This document shows, piece by piece, positions 41,768 through 50,355 of a stretch of DNA of 64,000 bases. The stretch comes from Hymenobacter sp. DG01 (GTDB lineage: Bacteria > Bacteroidota > Bacteroidia > Cytophagales > Hymenobacteraceae): NCBI RefSeq assembly GCF_006352025.1, contig NZ_CP040936.1:1178001-1242000 (forward strand). The letters are read 5' to 3'. The position numbers were made by a program, and so were the translations under genes. The stretch's first letter is position 1, and each line of letters opens with the position of its first letter. The notes beneath the pieces were generated by a model that was not told where the DNA came from, did no database searches, and saw only the letters and a program-made list of their open reading frames with translations.

Positions 41768-42385
41768 ATGAAACGACTTGCCGTATTTACTGCCCTCTGG
41801 GGCCTATGCCTGGGGGCCGCGACGGCCCAGACCAAGCCGGTGCTGTATCCGAAGCTGAGCAAGACGCTGGACAGCTTGGCTTACGTCGATCAGTGGCCCA
41901 TGCAGCAGATGTTCAAGCAGCTGCCCGACAGCGCCGGCCGGCACCTAGTCGAGGTGGAGAAGGAGAACTATGCCCGCCACCAGCCCGTGCTGGAAAAGAT
42001 TGTGCGGCAGGTGGGGTACCCGGGTTTCCGGCAGGTAGGGGAGAAAAGCTCCCACAACTTCTGGCTGCTGGTGCAGCACGCCGACGCGCATCCGGCCTTC
42101 CAGCGGCAGGTGCTCAAGCTGATGCTACCCCAGGTAAAGCGCCAGAATGCCAGCTCCGTCGACTATGCCTACTTGGTTGACCGGGTAGCCCTGAATGCGG
42201 GTCAGCCGTTGGAGTACGGCACGCAGGTGGAGTACAAAGGCCCAGGGATAGGGAAGGCCGTACCCAGGTCGTTGCGCGACCCAAAGAACGTGGATAAGCG
42301 CCGCGCTGCAATGGGCATGGAGCCGCTGCAGCAGTATCTGGATAGGATGAGTGCATCGCACGAGCAGATGAACAAGCCTAAGTAG
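41768..42385 (+). CDS. DUF6624-type secreted protein
   Basis: 205 residues with a Sec signal peptide (MKRLAVFTALWGLCLGAATAQ). The mature region has the pattern typical of DUF6624 proteins: HPVLEKIVRQVGYPGFRQVG-like QPVLEKIVRQVGYPG, then SSHNFWLLVQHADAHPAFQR, LKLMLPQVKRQNASSVDYAY and LVDRVALNAGQPLEYGTQVE. These are extracytoplasmic proteins of unknown function. Other members often occur singly, as here. Confidence 0.85.
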   Translation: MKRLAVFTALWGLCLGAATAQTKPVLYPKLSKTLDSLAYVDQWPMQQMFKQLPDSAGRHLVEVEKENYARHQPVLEKIVRQVGYPGFRQVGEKSSHNFWLLVQHADAHPAFQRQVLKLMLPQVKRQNASSVDYAYLVDRVALNAGQPLEYGTQVEYKGPGIGKAVPRSLRDPKNVDKRRAAMGMEPLQQYLDRMSASHEQMNKPK

Positions 42386-42407
42386 GCAGCACTGCAGGAG
42401 TAGATAT

Positions 42408-42443
42408 AAACCCCAAGCCCCTCTCACGGAGGCGCTTTGGTTT
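42408..42443. terminator. Probable terminator after the DUF6624 gene
   Basis: AAACCCCAAGC... and ...GCGCTTTGGTTT form an imperfect hairpin (stem about 12 bp). Confidence 0.6.
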
Positions 42444-42500
42444 GATAGGATGCCGTCCCTCTATGACTTTGTTGTGTAGGTTGAACCGAATAGTTAATGC

Positions 42501-42884
42501 TTATTGTCGTGCGGCGGTTACTATGGATACCAGCAGTGCAGCAAGTGCTATCACGACACCAATCTTAGCCCACAGTGTGCTTCGATCAGCAGCCTCCGCA
42601 CTACGCACTGCCGCATCCGCGCTACGAACAGTTGCTTCAGCGGTAGTTCTGCTTAGTTCCTGTTGCTCTTCTTGGGCCTTGCGCTGGCGTTCTGCTTCTT
42701 GTTGTTGTCGAAGGGCATGCTGCTTATATCCCCCTCTTTGGTAAATGTCATTGCCTTTTGGGGTGATTGTTACGGAGCGGCTGATCTTAGCCGAAGCCTT
42801 TACCAAACCTTCTGCCTCCATCTGCTTTTGCACCAAGCTTATTTCTGCGTAGGAACAGTTAAGAAGCTTCTCGGCATCCTCCAT
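42501..42884 (-). CDS. Membrane-anchored winged-helix/coiled-coil protein
   Basis: 127 residues. The N-terminal half looks like a winged helix (KLLNCSYAEISLVQKQMEAE, GLVKASAKISRSVTITPKG). An Arg/Gln/Glu-rich coiled coil follows (HALRQQQEAERQRKAQEEQQ), then Ala-rich heptad-like repeats (ATVRSADAAVRSAEAADRS), and a C-terminal transmembrane helix (about 107-124, WAKIGVVIALAALLVSIVTA). DNA binding is inferred from shape only. The gene is distinctly less GC-rich than its core neighbours and divergent from a barstar gene. Confidence 0.65.
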   Translation of the reverse strand: MEDAEKLLNCSYAEISLVQKQMEAEGLVKASAKISRSVTITPKGNDIYQRGGYKQHALRQQQEAERQRKAQEEQQELSRTTAEATVRSADAAVRSAEAADRSTLWAKIGVVIALAALLVSIVTAARQ

Positions 42885-42950
42885 ATAGTATTAGCGTATT
42901 GGTACATCTACCCCAGCAATATCTTTCATTCCCTACTATCTTCCTAGGCT

Positions 42951-43214
42951 ATGATCCTTGACCTTTCTGGTATTACCACAGAACATGCACTACACAAGCT
43001 CTTCAAAACACATCTCGGCTTTCCTGATTTTTACGGCCATAACTGGGATGCCTTCAGGGACAGCATCCGAGGGCTTGTAGAAATGCCGGATGAGTTAGTG
43101 CTGGTGAATTGGCATGCGTATGCCCAAGCCTGCCCCAAGGGTATGGCTATCCTGCAGGAAATCATACAGGACTATCCGCTGGATATGCCCGGCAAGCAAA
43201 TCATCCTAGCCTAG
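42951..43214 (+). CDS. Barstar-family ribonuclease inhibitor
   Basis: 87 residues, matching barstar in length. LHKLFKTHLGFPDFYGHNWDAFRDSIRGLV is the core signature of the family (LGFPxxYGxNWDAFxD); the central Tyr and Asp are the residues that plug the ribonuclease active site in classical barstar. Barstars neutralise barnase-like toxins. I see no barnase-type gene in the window. It forms a probable operon with the gene 16 nt downstream. Confidence 0.9.
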   Translation: MILDLSGITTEHALHKLFKTHLGFPDFYGHNWDAFRDSIRGLVEMPDELVLVNWHAYAQACPKGMAILQEIIQDYPLDMPGKQIILA

Positions 43215-43230
43215 GTAGTACCTTGCCATA

Positions 43231-43728
43231 ATGCGTTTTATTTCCTTTAACCCCGCAATGCTCGCAGCTGTCCAAGCCGGCCGCAAAACGGTAACCCGCC
43301 GGCGCCTCCCTTTGGGCTTGCCAATTCAGCAGGAGCCCAGCCGTTACCAGTACTGTGGTATGGTTAAGGAAGGTGCCCTATTCGAAGATCCGCAGGCTCA
43401 GATGATTCCACCGGTTCCATGTCCCTTCGGTCAGCCGGGTGATATACTGCAGGTGCAGGAAGACCCAGCGCTACGCTTGCAGGTAGTCAGCCTTCGGGCT
43501 GAGCAGGTCCGCTGCCTTACCGAAGCCGACGCCTTGGCCGAAGGCATTCGCTCATTGGAGCAGGGCGGGCAGATACAATGGGGTGGGGTAGAGACGGATG
43601 CGGTAGGGGAATTGCAGTGGTTCAATACGCCGATAGCTGCATTCCAGAACTTACTCGAATCTATATATCCAACTGCCTGGTCGCGCAATGAGTGGATGTG
43701 GGTGGTGGAGTTTAGTAGATTGATATAG
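43231..43728 (+). CDS. ASCH/PUA-like phage-type protein
   Basis: 165 residues. MLAAVQAGRKTVTRRRLPLG and CPFGQPGDILQVQE correspond to the start and core of ASCH-like proteins often found in phages and mobile elements (ILxGRKTxTRR ... CPYGxxGDxLWVRE). The usual WVRE is replaced by LQVQE here. The central VVSLRAEQVRCLTEADALAEGI fits the family. It may bind RNA or modified nucleotides; the function is unproven. Confidence 0.75.
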   Translation: MRFISFNPAMLAAVQAGRKTVTRRRLPLGLPIQQEPSRYQYCGMVKEGALFEDPQAQMIPPVPCPFGQPGDILQVQEDPALRLQVVSLRAEQVRCLTEADALAEGIRSLEQGGQIQWGGVETDAVGELQWFNTPIAAFQNLLESIYPTAWSRNEWMWVVEFSRLI

Positions 43729-43865
43729 TTGCAAATAGGATCAACACGGCTGCCCAATAACAGCGAGGCCCCAGCTGTTCCACCAGCCGGGGTTTCAGGA
43801 AGGAGGAAGCGGCAACACCTTACTTCTCAGCAGTAATTCAACTTACGAAAGCAGTGGTGACGTTG

Positions 43866-44120
43866 CTACCGCAACAGCCGCCGCTTCTGCTCTTCAAACT
43901 CCTGCTCGCTGAGCACACCCTGCTCACGCAGCTGCTGGAGCTTGCGTAGCTCATCGGCCACGGAGACAGGAGCGCCCGGCTGCTGCACGATGACGGTCGG
44001 CTTGGCCGGACGAAGTAGGCGCCAGATGCCGGACAGGATCAGGATCAGCAGTAGGCACATGATGATAAGCACTTCGGCGCCACCGATGGCGCCTATAAGT
44101 AGGAATAAGGAGAGGAGCAT
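43866..44120 (-). CDS. SHOCT-domain small membrane protein
   Basis: 84 residues. About two hydrophobic segments at the N-terminus (MLLSLFLLIGAIGG, VLIIMCLLLILILSGIW) precede a short linker and the C-terminal SHOCT motif: ADELRKLQQLREQGVLSEQEFEEQKRRLL. SHOCT units assist oligomerisation. ATG 44120 is used, since the longer frame overlaps the terminator hairpin. Confidence 0.85.
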   Translation of the reverse strand: MLLSLFLLIGAIGGAEVLIIMCLLLILILSGIWRLLRPAKPTVIVQQPGAPVSVADELRKLQQLREQGVLSEQEFEEQKRRLLR

Positions 44121-44141
44121 GGCAAAAAAAGATACATAACG

Positions 44142-44181
44142 AAAAAACCCGTTGTAAATCAATGATTTACAACGGGTTTAG
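44142..44181 (-). terminator. Terminator downstream of tRNA-Thr
   Basis: AACCCGTTGTAAAT / ATTTACAACGGGTT is a perfect 14-bp stem; read on the minus strand it is followed by TTTTTT. Confidence 0.92.
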
Positions 44182-44190
44182 AATCCTGTG

Positions 44191-44263
<73 letters not shown>

Positions 44264-44275
44264 GTTAAGGTGGGA

Positions 44276-44307
44276 CAAAAGTAGTAGTTGAAGGGAAACG
44301 GACCAAA
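44276..44307 (-). promoter_or_regulatory. tRNA-Thr promoter (-33 TTTG, -7 TACTTTTG)
   Basis: On the minus strand TTTG (44304-44307), a 20-nt spacer and TACTTTTG (44276-44283) match the Bacteroidota promoter consensus well; the tRNA 5' end is 12 nt after. Confidence 0.75.
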
Positions 44308-44362
44308 GGTTTAGCCAGAAATTCTGCGCAGATGTAAGTAAGTGCCTGAGCTTCCGAAAAAT

Positions 44363-44399
44363 AAAAAACGCCTCCGGCACGAAGCCGGAGGCGTTTTTC
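44363..44399 (-). terminator. Terminator of the DUF349 gene
   Basis: AAAAAACGCCTCCGGC / GCCGGAGGCGTTTTT hairpin with loop ACGAA, 37 nt after the stop on the minus strand. Confidence 0.92.
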
Positions 44400-44435
44400 A
44401 AGAATGGCAAGAGCTGACGGCCGTGTCGGCCTGGA

Positions 44436-46643
44436 CTAGCCGCGAATAAGCCGCAACTGTTTTTTCAGGCCGTCTATTTGCACCTGCGCTTCATTGATAC
44501 GGCCCTGGTACTCCTCCCGCAGCTGGTTGGCATTTTTGGAGCGGGCAAAAAACTCCAGGTTGGTCTTCAGGGTGGAAATATCATTTTCCAGCTCGTTGAT
44601 TTCCCGCCGCAAGGCCTGCTCTTTTTTGTACAGATGCTGCTGGGCATCGGGACCCGCTTTGAGGCGTTCTACCTGCAGGGCCAGCAGCAGGTCGCGCCGC
44701 TCAGAGGCCGGCAGGCCCGGCACCTGATCCAGGTACTTCGCCATCAGGCTCTGAAACTTCTCCTCGGCCCGGTCGGCGTGGCGGGCAGCCCCATCAAAGG
44801 CGCGCCAGCCCTGTACCAGCTGCTGGAAGCCCTCCACAGTGCCGGGCTGCTCGGGGGAGAGGGCCGCAACTACCTCGGCTACTTGGCTAAGATGCTGGCT
44901 CTGCTCCTGGCTGAGCTGCTGAGCATGCTGCTCGCGCTGGCGGGTTTCTTCTTTCTTACGGTCGAAGAAAGAGTCGCAGGCCGTGCGGAAGCGGTTCCAC
45001 ACTTTGTCGGATTGCTTTTCCGGAACGCGCCCAACAAGCTTCCATTCCTTCTGCAGCCGAATAACGGTTTCCCGGGCTTCCTCCCAATTGGGGTTCTGCA
45101 GGGCAGCCTCGGCCTGTTCGCACAAGTCCAGCTTGCGCTTCAGATTGGCATTCTTTTCCTCATCGAGGGCCTTGAAAAACTGGTTTTTACGCTGAAAGAA
45201 CCCTTTATAAGCGCCCCAGAACTGCTTGTTCATGGCCTCAGCCTTGTCGCGCGGTACCAGGCCGGCCGCATCCCAGGCCTCCTTCAGCTTCTGCAGCTCG
45301 TCGGTTTTGGTCCGCCACTCGTTTACGCGCTCCGTCTGAAACTCGGCGTAGGGCCGGAGCTGGTCAAGCAGAGCCGTCTTGCGCTCGAGGTTGGTGTTTT
45401 CCTGGGTCTGGCGTGCGGTCAGAAACTCCTTCTTACGGTCGTGTACCTGCTCGGAAGCCTGCAGGAAGCGCTGCCAGAGGGTTTCGCGCTGCTCATTCGG
45501 AACGGGACCGATGTGCTTCCATTCCTCGTGCAGCTGCCGCAGCTCCTGCAGGGCCTTATTGATGCTGGGCTGCTGCTGCAGGGCCTCGGCCCGGGTAATC
45601 AGGGCTTCTTTGGCTTCGAGGTTGCGCCGCCGGTCCAGCTCCTTCATCTCGAAGAACAGGCCGCGGTTGTTATAATATATATCCAGCAGGGCGTGGTAGC
45701 TGTTCCAGAGCTCCTGGGCTTCCTTCTGTGGCACCGGGCCGGTTGCCTTCCAGTCGCTCTGCAGGGCCTTGATGCGGGCGGAGCTGTCCTTGGTTTCAGC
45801 CGACTCCACCAGCTGCCGGAGCTGCGTGAGTAGCTGCTGCTTGTGAGCCAGGTTTTTGGCGCGCTGCTCATCCTCGGCTTTGGCGTCGCGGGCGCGGCTG
45901 TCCCGGAACTCCTGGAGGGCCTTGCTTAGCTCAGCGTGGCCGGCGGGCCCGGCGTAGCTGAATTCTTCGGCCGGGCTGCCTTCCTCGGTGAAGCGCTGCC
46001 GGGCAGCGGCCCGGTCGGCTTGCTGGGCTGTCTCGTAAAGGCGGTGCAGCTCGAAAATCTGCTTGCGGTTCTGACGGGCATCGGGGCGCTGAAGCAGGGA
46101 AAGCAGGTGAGCGGCCTGCTCCGGCAGGGAGAGGGTAGCAAAATCAGTGGCCCCCTGTTCGGGTACGTATTCCTCATCCTCGTCCGTAGTGGCCGGCGCG
46201 TCGGATGAAGTAGGCAGTGAGCCTACCGTGGGCGCCGTTTCCAGGGCCGATTCTACGGTTTGCGTGGGCGCGACATCTACCACGGGGGTTACGTGAGGCG
46301 CTTCGGGCTGGCTGGCCTCGGTGGAAGCTGGCTCCGACTCAGAACCTGGGGTAGGCGTACCGTAATGGGCCACGGCGCGGGCCTCACCGGCCGAATGAAT
46401 CGGCTGTGCGGCGGCCTCCGGAGCTACGTGAGAAGCTGACTCGGCTGTGGCCGCGGCTTCGGGACTCCCGGCGGCGTCGGGTGCGGGATGCGGGGAGGCT
46501 GCCGGCAGGGGGGGCTCGGCATTCGTCTCCGTAGGTTCCTGCCGGCCGCGGATTTCGGCCAGCCGGCGTTCCAGAATGCTCTGGGGCGACTCCGCCTCGT
46601 TGCCGGAATTAGTGGGGGTAGGGGCGTCTTGTTCGGGTAGCAT
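44436..46643 (-). CDS. DUF349 domain protein
   Basis: 735 residues. An N-terminal low-complexity acidic part (1 to about 150, rich in Pro, Ala, Glu, Thr) precedes several DUF349 repeats, each with a helical pair and the pattern W...G.VP....-.LW..F, e.g. DWKATGPVPQKEAQELWNSY, EWKHIGPVPNEQRETLWQRF, AWDAAGLVPRDKAEAMNKQF and EWKLVGRVPEKQSDKVWNRF. A C-terminal coiled coil closes it. DUF349 proteins are cytoplasmic and helical; the role is unknown, though repeat-bearing relatives are common in Bacteroidota. Confidence 0.95.
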   Translation of the reverse strand: MLPEQDAPTPTNSGNEAESPQSILERRLAEIRGRQEPTETNAEPPLPAASPHPAPDAAGSPEAAATAESASHVAPEAAAQPIHSAGEARAVAHYGTPTPGSESEPASTEASQPEAPHVTPVVDVAPTQTVESALETAPTVGSLPTSSDAPATTDEDEEYVPEQGATDFATLSLPEQAAHLLSLLQRPDARQNRKQIFELHRLYETAQQADRAAARQRFTEEGSPAEEFSYAGPAGHAELSKALQEFRDSRARDAKAEDEQRAKNLAHKQQLLTQLRQLVESAETKDSSARIKALQSDWKATGPVPQKEAQELWNSYHALLDIYYNNRGLFFEMKELDRRRNLEAKEALITRAEALQQQPSINKALQELRQLHEEWKHIGPVPNEQRETLWQRFLQASEQVHDRKKEFLTARQTQENTNLERKTALLDQLRPYAEFQTERVNEWRTKTDELQKLKEAWDAAGLVPRDKAEAMNKQFWGAYKGFFQRKNQFFKALDEEKNANLKRKLDLCEQAEAALQNPNWEEARETVIRLQKEWKLVGRVPEKQSDKVWNRFRTACDSFFDRKKEETRQREQHAQQLSQEQSQHLSQVAEVVAALSPEQPGTVEGFQQLVQGWRAFDGAARHADRAEEKFQSLMAKYLDQVPGLPASERRDLLLALQVERLKAGPDAQQHLYKKEQALRREINELENDISTLKTNLEFFARSKNANQLREEYQGRINEAQVQIDGLKKQLRLIRG

Positions 46644-46685
46644 AAAAGTCAGCAGAAGAACCCCGTAAAAAGGGGTGTGGAGCGC

Positions 46686-47252
46686 TTAGTTAAGACGGGG
46701 GTCGGTGGGGTAATTGGACAGGACGCGGTAGCGGCCGCCTTTTTCGCGCAAAATGGACCGCCAGAGGGCATCCGTGTCCAAAGTAAATACTTTCCCGGCA
46801 GCATTGGGATGCACAATCCAGACATTTTCCCGCACTTCCTCGGCCAGCTGCCCGGCCGTCCAGCCCGAGTAGCCCATGTACAGCCGCACGGCGTCGGGGG
46901 CAATAGTACCGGCCAGCAGATGGTCGAGCAGGGGGGCAAACTCACCTCCCCAGTACACGTCCTGTCCCAGACTTTCGGCCTGGGGCAGGCCGGGCTGCTG
47001 GTGCAGGTAGTGCAGCGTATCGGGCTGGACGGGGCCGCCAACGCCGAGCGGGATGCGTGCGGCCGGCAGAACGCTGCCGCCGGGCAGCTCCAGCACGTCG
47101 CCGAGCTGCAGGGTGGCGGGGCGGTTAAGCACCAGCCCGAAGGAGCCCTCTTCCTCGGAGTGGCTGCAGAGCAACACCACGGTACGCTCAAAATTGGGGT
47201 CCCCCAGGTACGGCTGGGAGATAAGTAAACTACCCGGACGAAGACGCGGCAT
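46686..47252 (-). CDS. YqgE/AlgH family protein (UPF0301)
   Basis: 188 residues. GSLLISQPYLGDPNFERTVV (about 7-26) and FGLVLNRPA are the family signature, with LYMGYSGWTAGQLAEEV further on. AlgH/YqgE proteins are small cytoplasmic proteins, implicated genetically in regulation but without a settled biochemical function. Its stop lies 42 nt before the DUF349 start on the same strand; they may be co-transcribed. Confidence 0.94.
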   Translation of the reverse strand: MPRLRPGSLLISQPYLGDPNFERTVVLLCSHSEEEGSFGLVLNRPATLQLGDVLELPGGSVLPAARIPLGVGGPVQPDTLHYLHQQPGLPQAESLGQDVYWGGEFAPLLDHLLAGTIAPDAVRLYMGYSGWTAGQLAEEVRENVWIVHPNAAGKVFTLDTDALWRSILREKGGRYRVLSNYPTDPRLN

Positions 47253-47412
47253 GGGGAAGAAGGTTTGGTGAAGAAAGGCCAGGGGCCGGAAGAAAAGGCA
47301 GGATGCCCCAGGAGCGGCCCGGCCCTGGGTTATGGACGCGGGGCGGCCGGCCCGGTAGCAGAAAGTACGCGAAGCAGGGGGGCAGAGGTTCCGGCCCCCG
47401 GCCCTATTATGC

Positions 47413-47420
47413 TACCTTGC
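47413..47420 (+). promoter_or_regulatory. Possible -7 element for pdxH
   Basis: TACCTTGC, same variant as before gatB; 81 nt before ATG 47502. Confidence 0.3.
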
Positions 47421-47501
47421 GCCCGAATTGGTTGTTTTAGGCAGTAGCAAGGTCGCTTGCCGACCCCGCTATTTAGTTTTTCGGTCCTACTTCTTTCTCC
47501 C

Positions 47502-48152
47502 ATGACTGACCAGCAACTGGCCGCCCTGCGCCAGACGTATTCCCAACGCACCCTCACCGAGGCGGACGTGCTGCCTGATGCCGTGGGGCAGTTCCGGGCC
47601 TGGCTCGAGGAGGCCATTGCGGCCCAACTGGATGAGCCCACGGCCCTGACCCTGGCCACTGTAAACGAGGCCGGGCAACCGGCCGCGCGCATTGTGCTGC
47701 TCAAGGGCCTGCCCAACGATGAGGGCTTTCTGTTTTTTACCAATTATGATTCGCGCAAGGGCCAGGAGCTGGCCAGCTCGCCCTTGGCGGCCATGACGTT
47801 TTTCTGGCCGGGTCTGGAGCGCCAGGTGCGCATAGAAGGACGGGTGGAAAAAGCGCTGGAATCCGTCTCGACGGAATACTTCCAGAGCCGGCCCCGGGGT
47901 AGCCAGGTGGGCGCCTGGGCCTCGCCCCAGAGCCAGCCGATCCGGAGCCGGGAAGAGCTGGAGCAGCGGGAGCAGGAAATCGAGCGGCAATTCGCCGGCC
48001 AGGAGCCGCTGCCGCGCCCTCCGCACTGGGGAGGCTACCTGCTGCGGCCCCAGCGCGTGGAGTTCTGGCAGGGGCGCCCGTCCCGCCTCCACGACCGGAT
48101 TGTGTACGAACGGGTAGGGCTGGACTGGCGGCTAAGCCGGCTGGCACCCTGA
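47502..48152 (+). CDS. pdxH: Pyridoxamine 5'-phosphate oxidase
   Basis: 216 residues. PdxH oxidises pyridoxine or pyridoxamine 5'-phosphate to PLP with FMN and O2. Visible: [60 protein letters not shown], the motif [39 protein letters not shown] and C-terminal [20 protein letters not shown], complete to the usual ending. ATG 47502 gives the standard length. Confidence 0.97.
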   Translation: MTDQQLAALRQTYSQRTLTEADVLPDAVGQFRAWLEEAIAAQLDEPTALTLATVNEAGQPAARIVLLKGLPNDEGFLFFTNYDSRKGQELASSPLAAMTFFWPGLERQVRIEGRVEKALESVSTEYFQSRPRGSQVGAWASPQSQPIRSREELEQREQEIERQFAGQEPLPRPPHWGGYLLRPQRVEFWQGRPSRLHDRIVYERVGLDWRLSRLAP

Positions 48153-48307
48153 GCCAGTAACGGCTGCTGCCGGGGCTGAGGACGGCGCGGCGCGTCCGGC
48201 CGGAAACAGGTCGGCGCCGCCCGGTGGGGTAGGGAAGAAGCACCACCGCTTCTGGCGCCCCGCCTCCTCACCACCCTTCTTTCTTTATCACCTCATCACC
48301 TACTACG

Positions 48308-49630
48308 TTGCCTGATATTCAACCCGTACGGGGCTGGCGCTACAATCCCACGCTGAGCCAGCGGATTGACGAGTATGTTTCGCCCCTCTTCGACGTGGTA
48401 TCGCCGAAGCAGCGGGAGGCCTTGTACCGCAACCCGCTCAACAGCATTCACTTATCGGTTCCGCGGGGCGAAAACCCGGCCGAAGCCGCCCGCCTGCGCC
48501 TGCAGCAGTGGCAGCAGCAGGGCGTGCTGGTGCAGGATGAGCTGCCCGGCATTTATGCCTATTATCAGTATTTCAGGCTGCCGGGTAGCCCCCGCGAGTA
48601 CTGCCGCAAGGGGTTTATGTGCCACATCCGGGCCACGGAGTGGAATGAAAACGTGGTGCTGCGCCACGAAAACACCCTGCCCGCGTCCGTCAACGACCGG
48701 GCGGAGCTGCTGGCCTGCACTCAGTTTCAGACCAGCGCCACCCACGGCCTCTACCGCGACGATGCCTTCGAGCTGGAAGGCTACCTGGATGAGGCTATCT
48801 GGAACCCGCTCTACCAAACGGAAGAAGACTACCAGGGGGCCCGCGACGTGCTGGCCGTGATTCAGGACGCGGGCGTAATCCGGCGGTTTCAGGAAGTGCT
48901 GGCCGCGCGGGAGGTAATTCTGGCCGACGGGCACCACCGCTACGAAGGCTCCCTGGCCTACCGGCGGGTCCGGCGGGCGGCCGCCGGCGCGGGCTACACC
49001 GGCCAGGAAGCTTGGAACTTCCACCTGATGTACCTGACCAACGCCGCCGCCGACGACTTACGCATTCTGCCTACCCACCGCCTGTTGCTGGAGCTACCCG
49101 AAGGCCTGACGACGGAGCAGCTGCTTGCTCGCCTCACGCCTTATTTTACCTTGCTTCCCCTCGATGACCCCTACGATCTGCCTGAGCGTATCGCGGGCAA
49201 GCCGTGGGCCTTTGGCCTGTACCTGGGCCAGGGGCAAAGCTACAAGCTGCGCCTGCGGCCGGAGGTGCATTCCCAGCTGGACTGGGCGACGACCCCCGAG
49301 GTAAAGGCCCTGGATCTGACGGTGCTGCACTACTTCGTGCTGGAAAAGGCGCTGGGCATCGTCGGCCCCGAGGCCCAGCGGCAGTGGACCGGGGTAGCCT
49401 ACGTGCGCAGCTTTTCCGAGTGCCTGAGCCGGGTGGACCGCGGGGAGGCGCAGGCCGCGCTTATTACCAACGAGGTGACCATGGCGGAAGTGGAGCGGGT
49501 TTGTCACTCGGGAGCCGTCATGCCGCCCAAGTCCACCTTTTTCTATCCTAAAACCATCGGCGGGTTTCTGTTCAGCAGTATCCGCGACGAGGAAACCGCT
49601 TCGCCCTTCTATGCTGCCTTCCGCAACTGA
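48308..49630 (+). CDS. DUF1015 family protein (SerK-like)
   Basis: 440 residues starting with TTG 48308 (MPDIQPVRGWRYNP). The family opening, the segment ISPxxREALY-like VSPKQREALYRNPLNSIHL, and LADGHHRYEGSLAYRR (about 205-220) are present; the His-rich motif LADGHHR is the hallmark of this group. Members related to archaeal SerK may be serine kinases, but most bacterial ones are uncharacterised. The start follows a TCACCTCATCACC tract by a few nt. The 3' end overlaps the Maf gene by 20 nt. Confidence 0.92.
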   Translation: MPDIQPVRGWRYNPTLSQRIDEYVSPLFDVVSPKQREALYRNPLNSIHLSVPRGENPAEAARLRLQQWQQQGVLVQDELPGIYAYYQYFRLPGSPREYCRKGFMCHIRATEWNENVVLRHENTLPASVNDRAELLACTQFQTSATHGLYRDDAFELEGYLDEAIWNPLYQTEEDYQGARDVLAVIQDAGVIRRFQEVLAAREVILADGHHRYEGSLAYRRVRRAAAGAGYTGQEAWNFHLMYLTNAAADDLRILPTHRLLLELPEGLTTEQLLARLTPYFTLLPLDDPYDLPERIAGKPWAFGLYLGQGQSYKLRLRPEVHSQLDWATTPEVKALDLTVLHYFVLEKALGIVGPEAQRQWTGVAYVRSFSECLSRVDRGEAQAALITNEVTMAEVERVCHSGAVMPPKSTFFYPKTIGGFLFSSIRDEETASPFYAAFRN

Positions 49631-50222
49631 TTTGCCCGCCGCCCGGCCCCGGCTAGTGCTGGCTTCCAACTCGCCCCGCCGCCGCCAGCTCCTGCGGGAG
49701 TTGGGGCTGACCTATGAGGTACGCCTGCGGGAAGTCGAGGAAAACTTCCCGCCCCACCTAGTGCGGGCGGAAGTGGCCGAGTACTTGGCCGCTCACAAAG
49801 CCGTCGCCTACGCCCCTGACCTGGCCTCGGATGAGCTGGTCATCACGGCCGATACCATTGTGTGCCTCGACGATGACGTGCTCAACAAGCCCGCCGACGC
49901 GGCCGAGGCCGTGCAGATGCTCCGGCGCCTGCAGGGCCGTGCCCACGACGTGTACACGGGCGTGTGCCTGCTGCACGGCGACGGCCGCCGGGTGGTTTTT
50001 TCCGACCAAACCCGGGTGCACTTCCGTTCTCTTTCGCTGGCTGAAATCGAGCATTACGTGGCCACGTACTCTCCCCTCGACAAGGCCGGTGCCTACGGGG
50101 CGCAGGATTGGATTGGCATGGTGGCTGTGGCGCGCCTGGAGGGATCTTACTTCAATGTGATGGGCCTGCCCGTGCACCGGGTGTGGGAAGAGTTGGAGAA
50201 GCTGGGCGCGGTAGGCGTCTGA
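49611..50222 (+). CDS. maf: Maf-family nucleoside triphosphate pyrophosphatase
   Basis: 203 residues. LVLASNSPRRRQLLRELGLT (about 15-34) is the Maf signature, followed by LITADTIV-like VITADTIVCLDDDVLNKPAD, RAHDVYTGVCLL and YSPLDKAGAYGAQ. Maf proteins hydrolyse non-canonical or canonical (d)NTPs to monophosphates (dTTP/UTP in the YhdE type) and can slow septation. Start codon ATG lies inside the preceding DUF1015 gene, implying a coupled operon. Confidence 0.95.
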   Translation: MLPSATDLPAARPRLVLASNSPRRRQLLRELGLTYEVRLREVEENFPPHLVRAEVAEYLAAHKAVAYAPDLASDELVITADTIVCLDDDVLNKPADAAEAVQMLRRLQGRAHDVYTGVCLLHGDGRRVVFSDQTRVHFRSLSLAEIEHYVATYSPLDKAGAYGAQDWIGMVAVARLEGSYFNVMGLPVHRVWEELEKLGAVGV

Positions 50223-50355
50223 TCTACAGCTGAATAAGGCCTGTTTGCTAGAGTTGGCCGCGGCCTCCGGCGGCTGAGCTGGTCGGTAGTGTCCTCGCCG
50301 GTTTGGCCGGGATTAGTTTACTTCGTGGTTTCGCCGCTCCACTTTTCCTGCCCGT

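Noticed and set aside
43231..43728. ASCH-like protein as the toxin of the barstar
   Set aside because: It shows no barnase-type ribonuclease motif; kept only as a possible partner.
44478..45833. 451-codon frame antisense to the DUF349 gene
   Set aside because: Leu/Gln-rich shadow of the helical repeats; no start context and no family.
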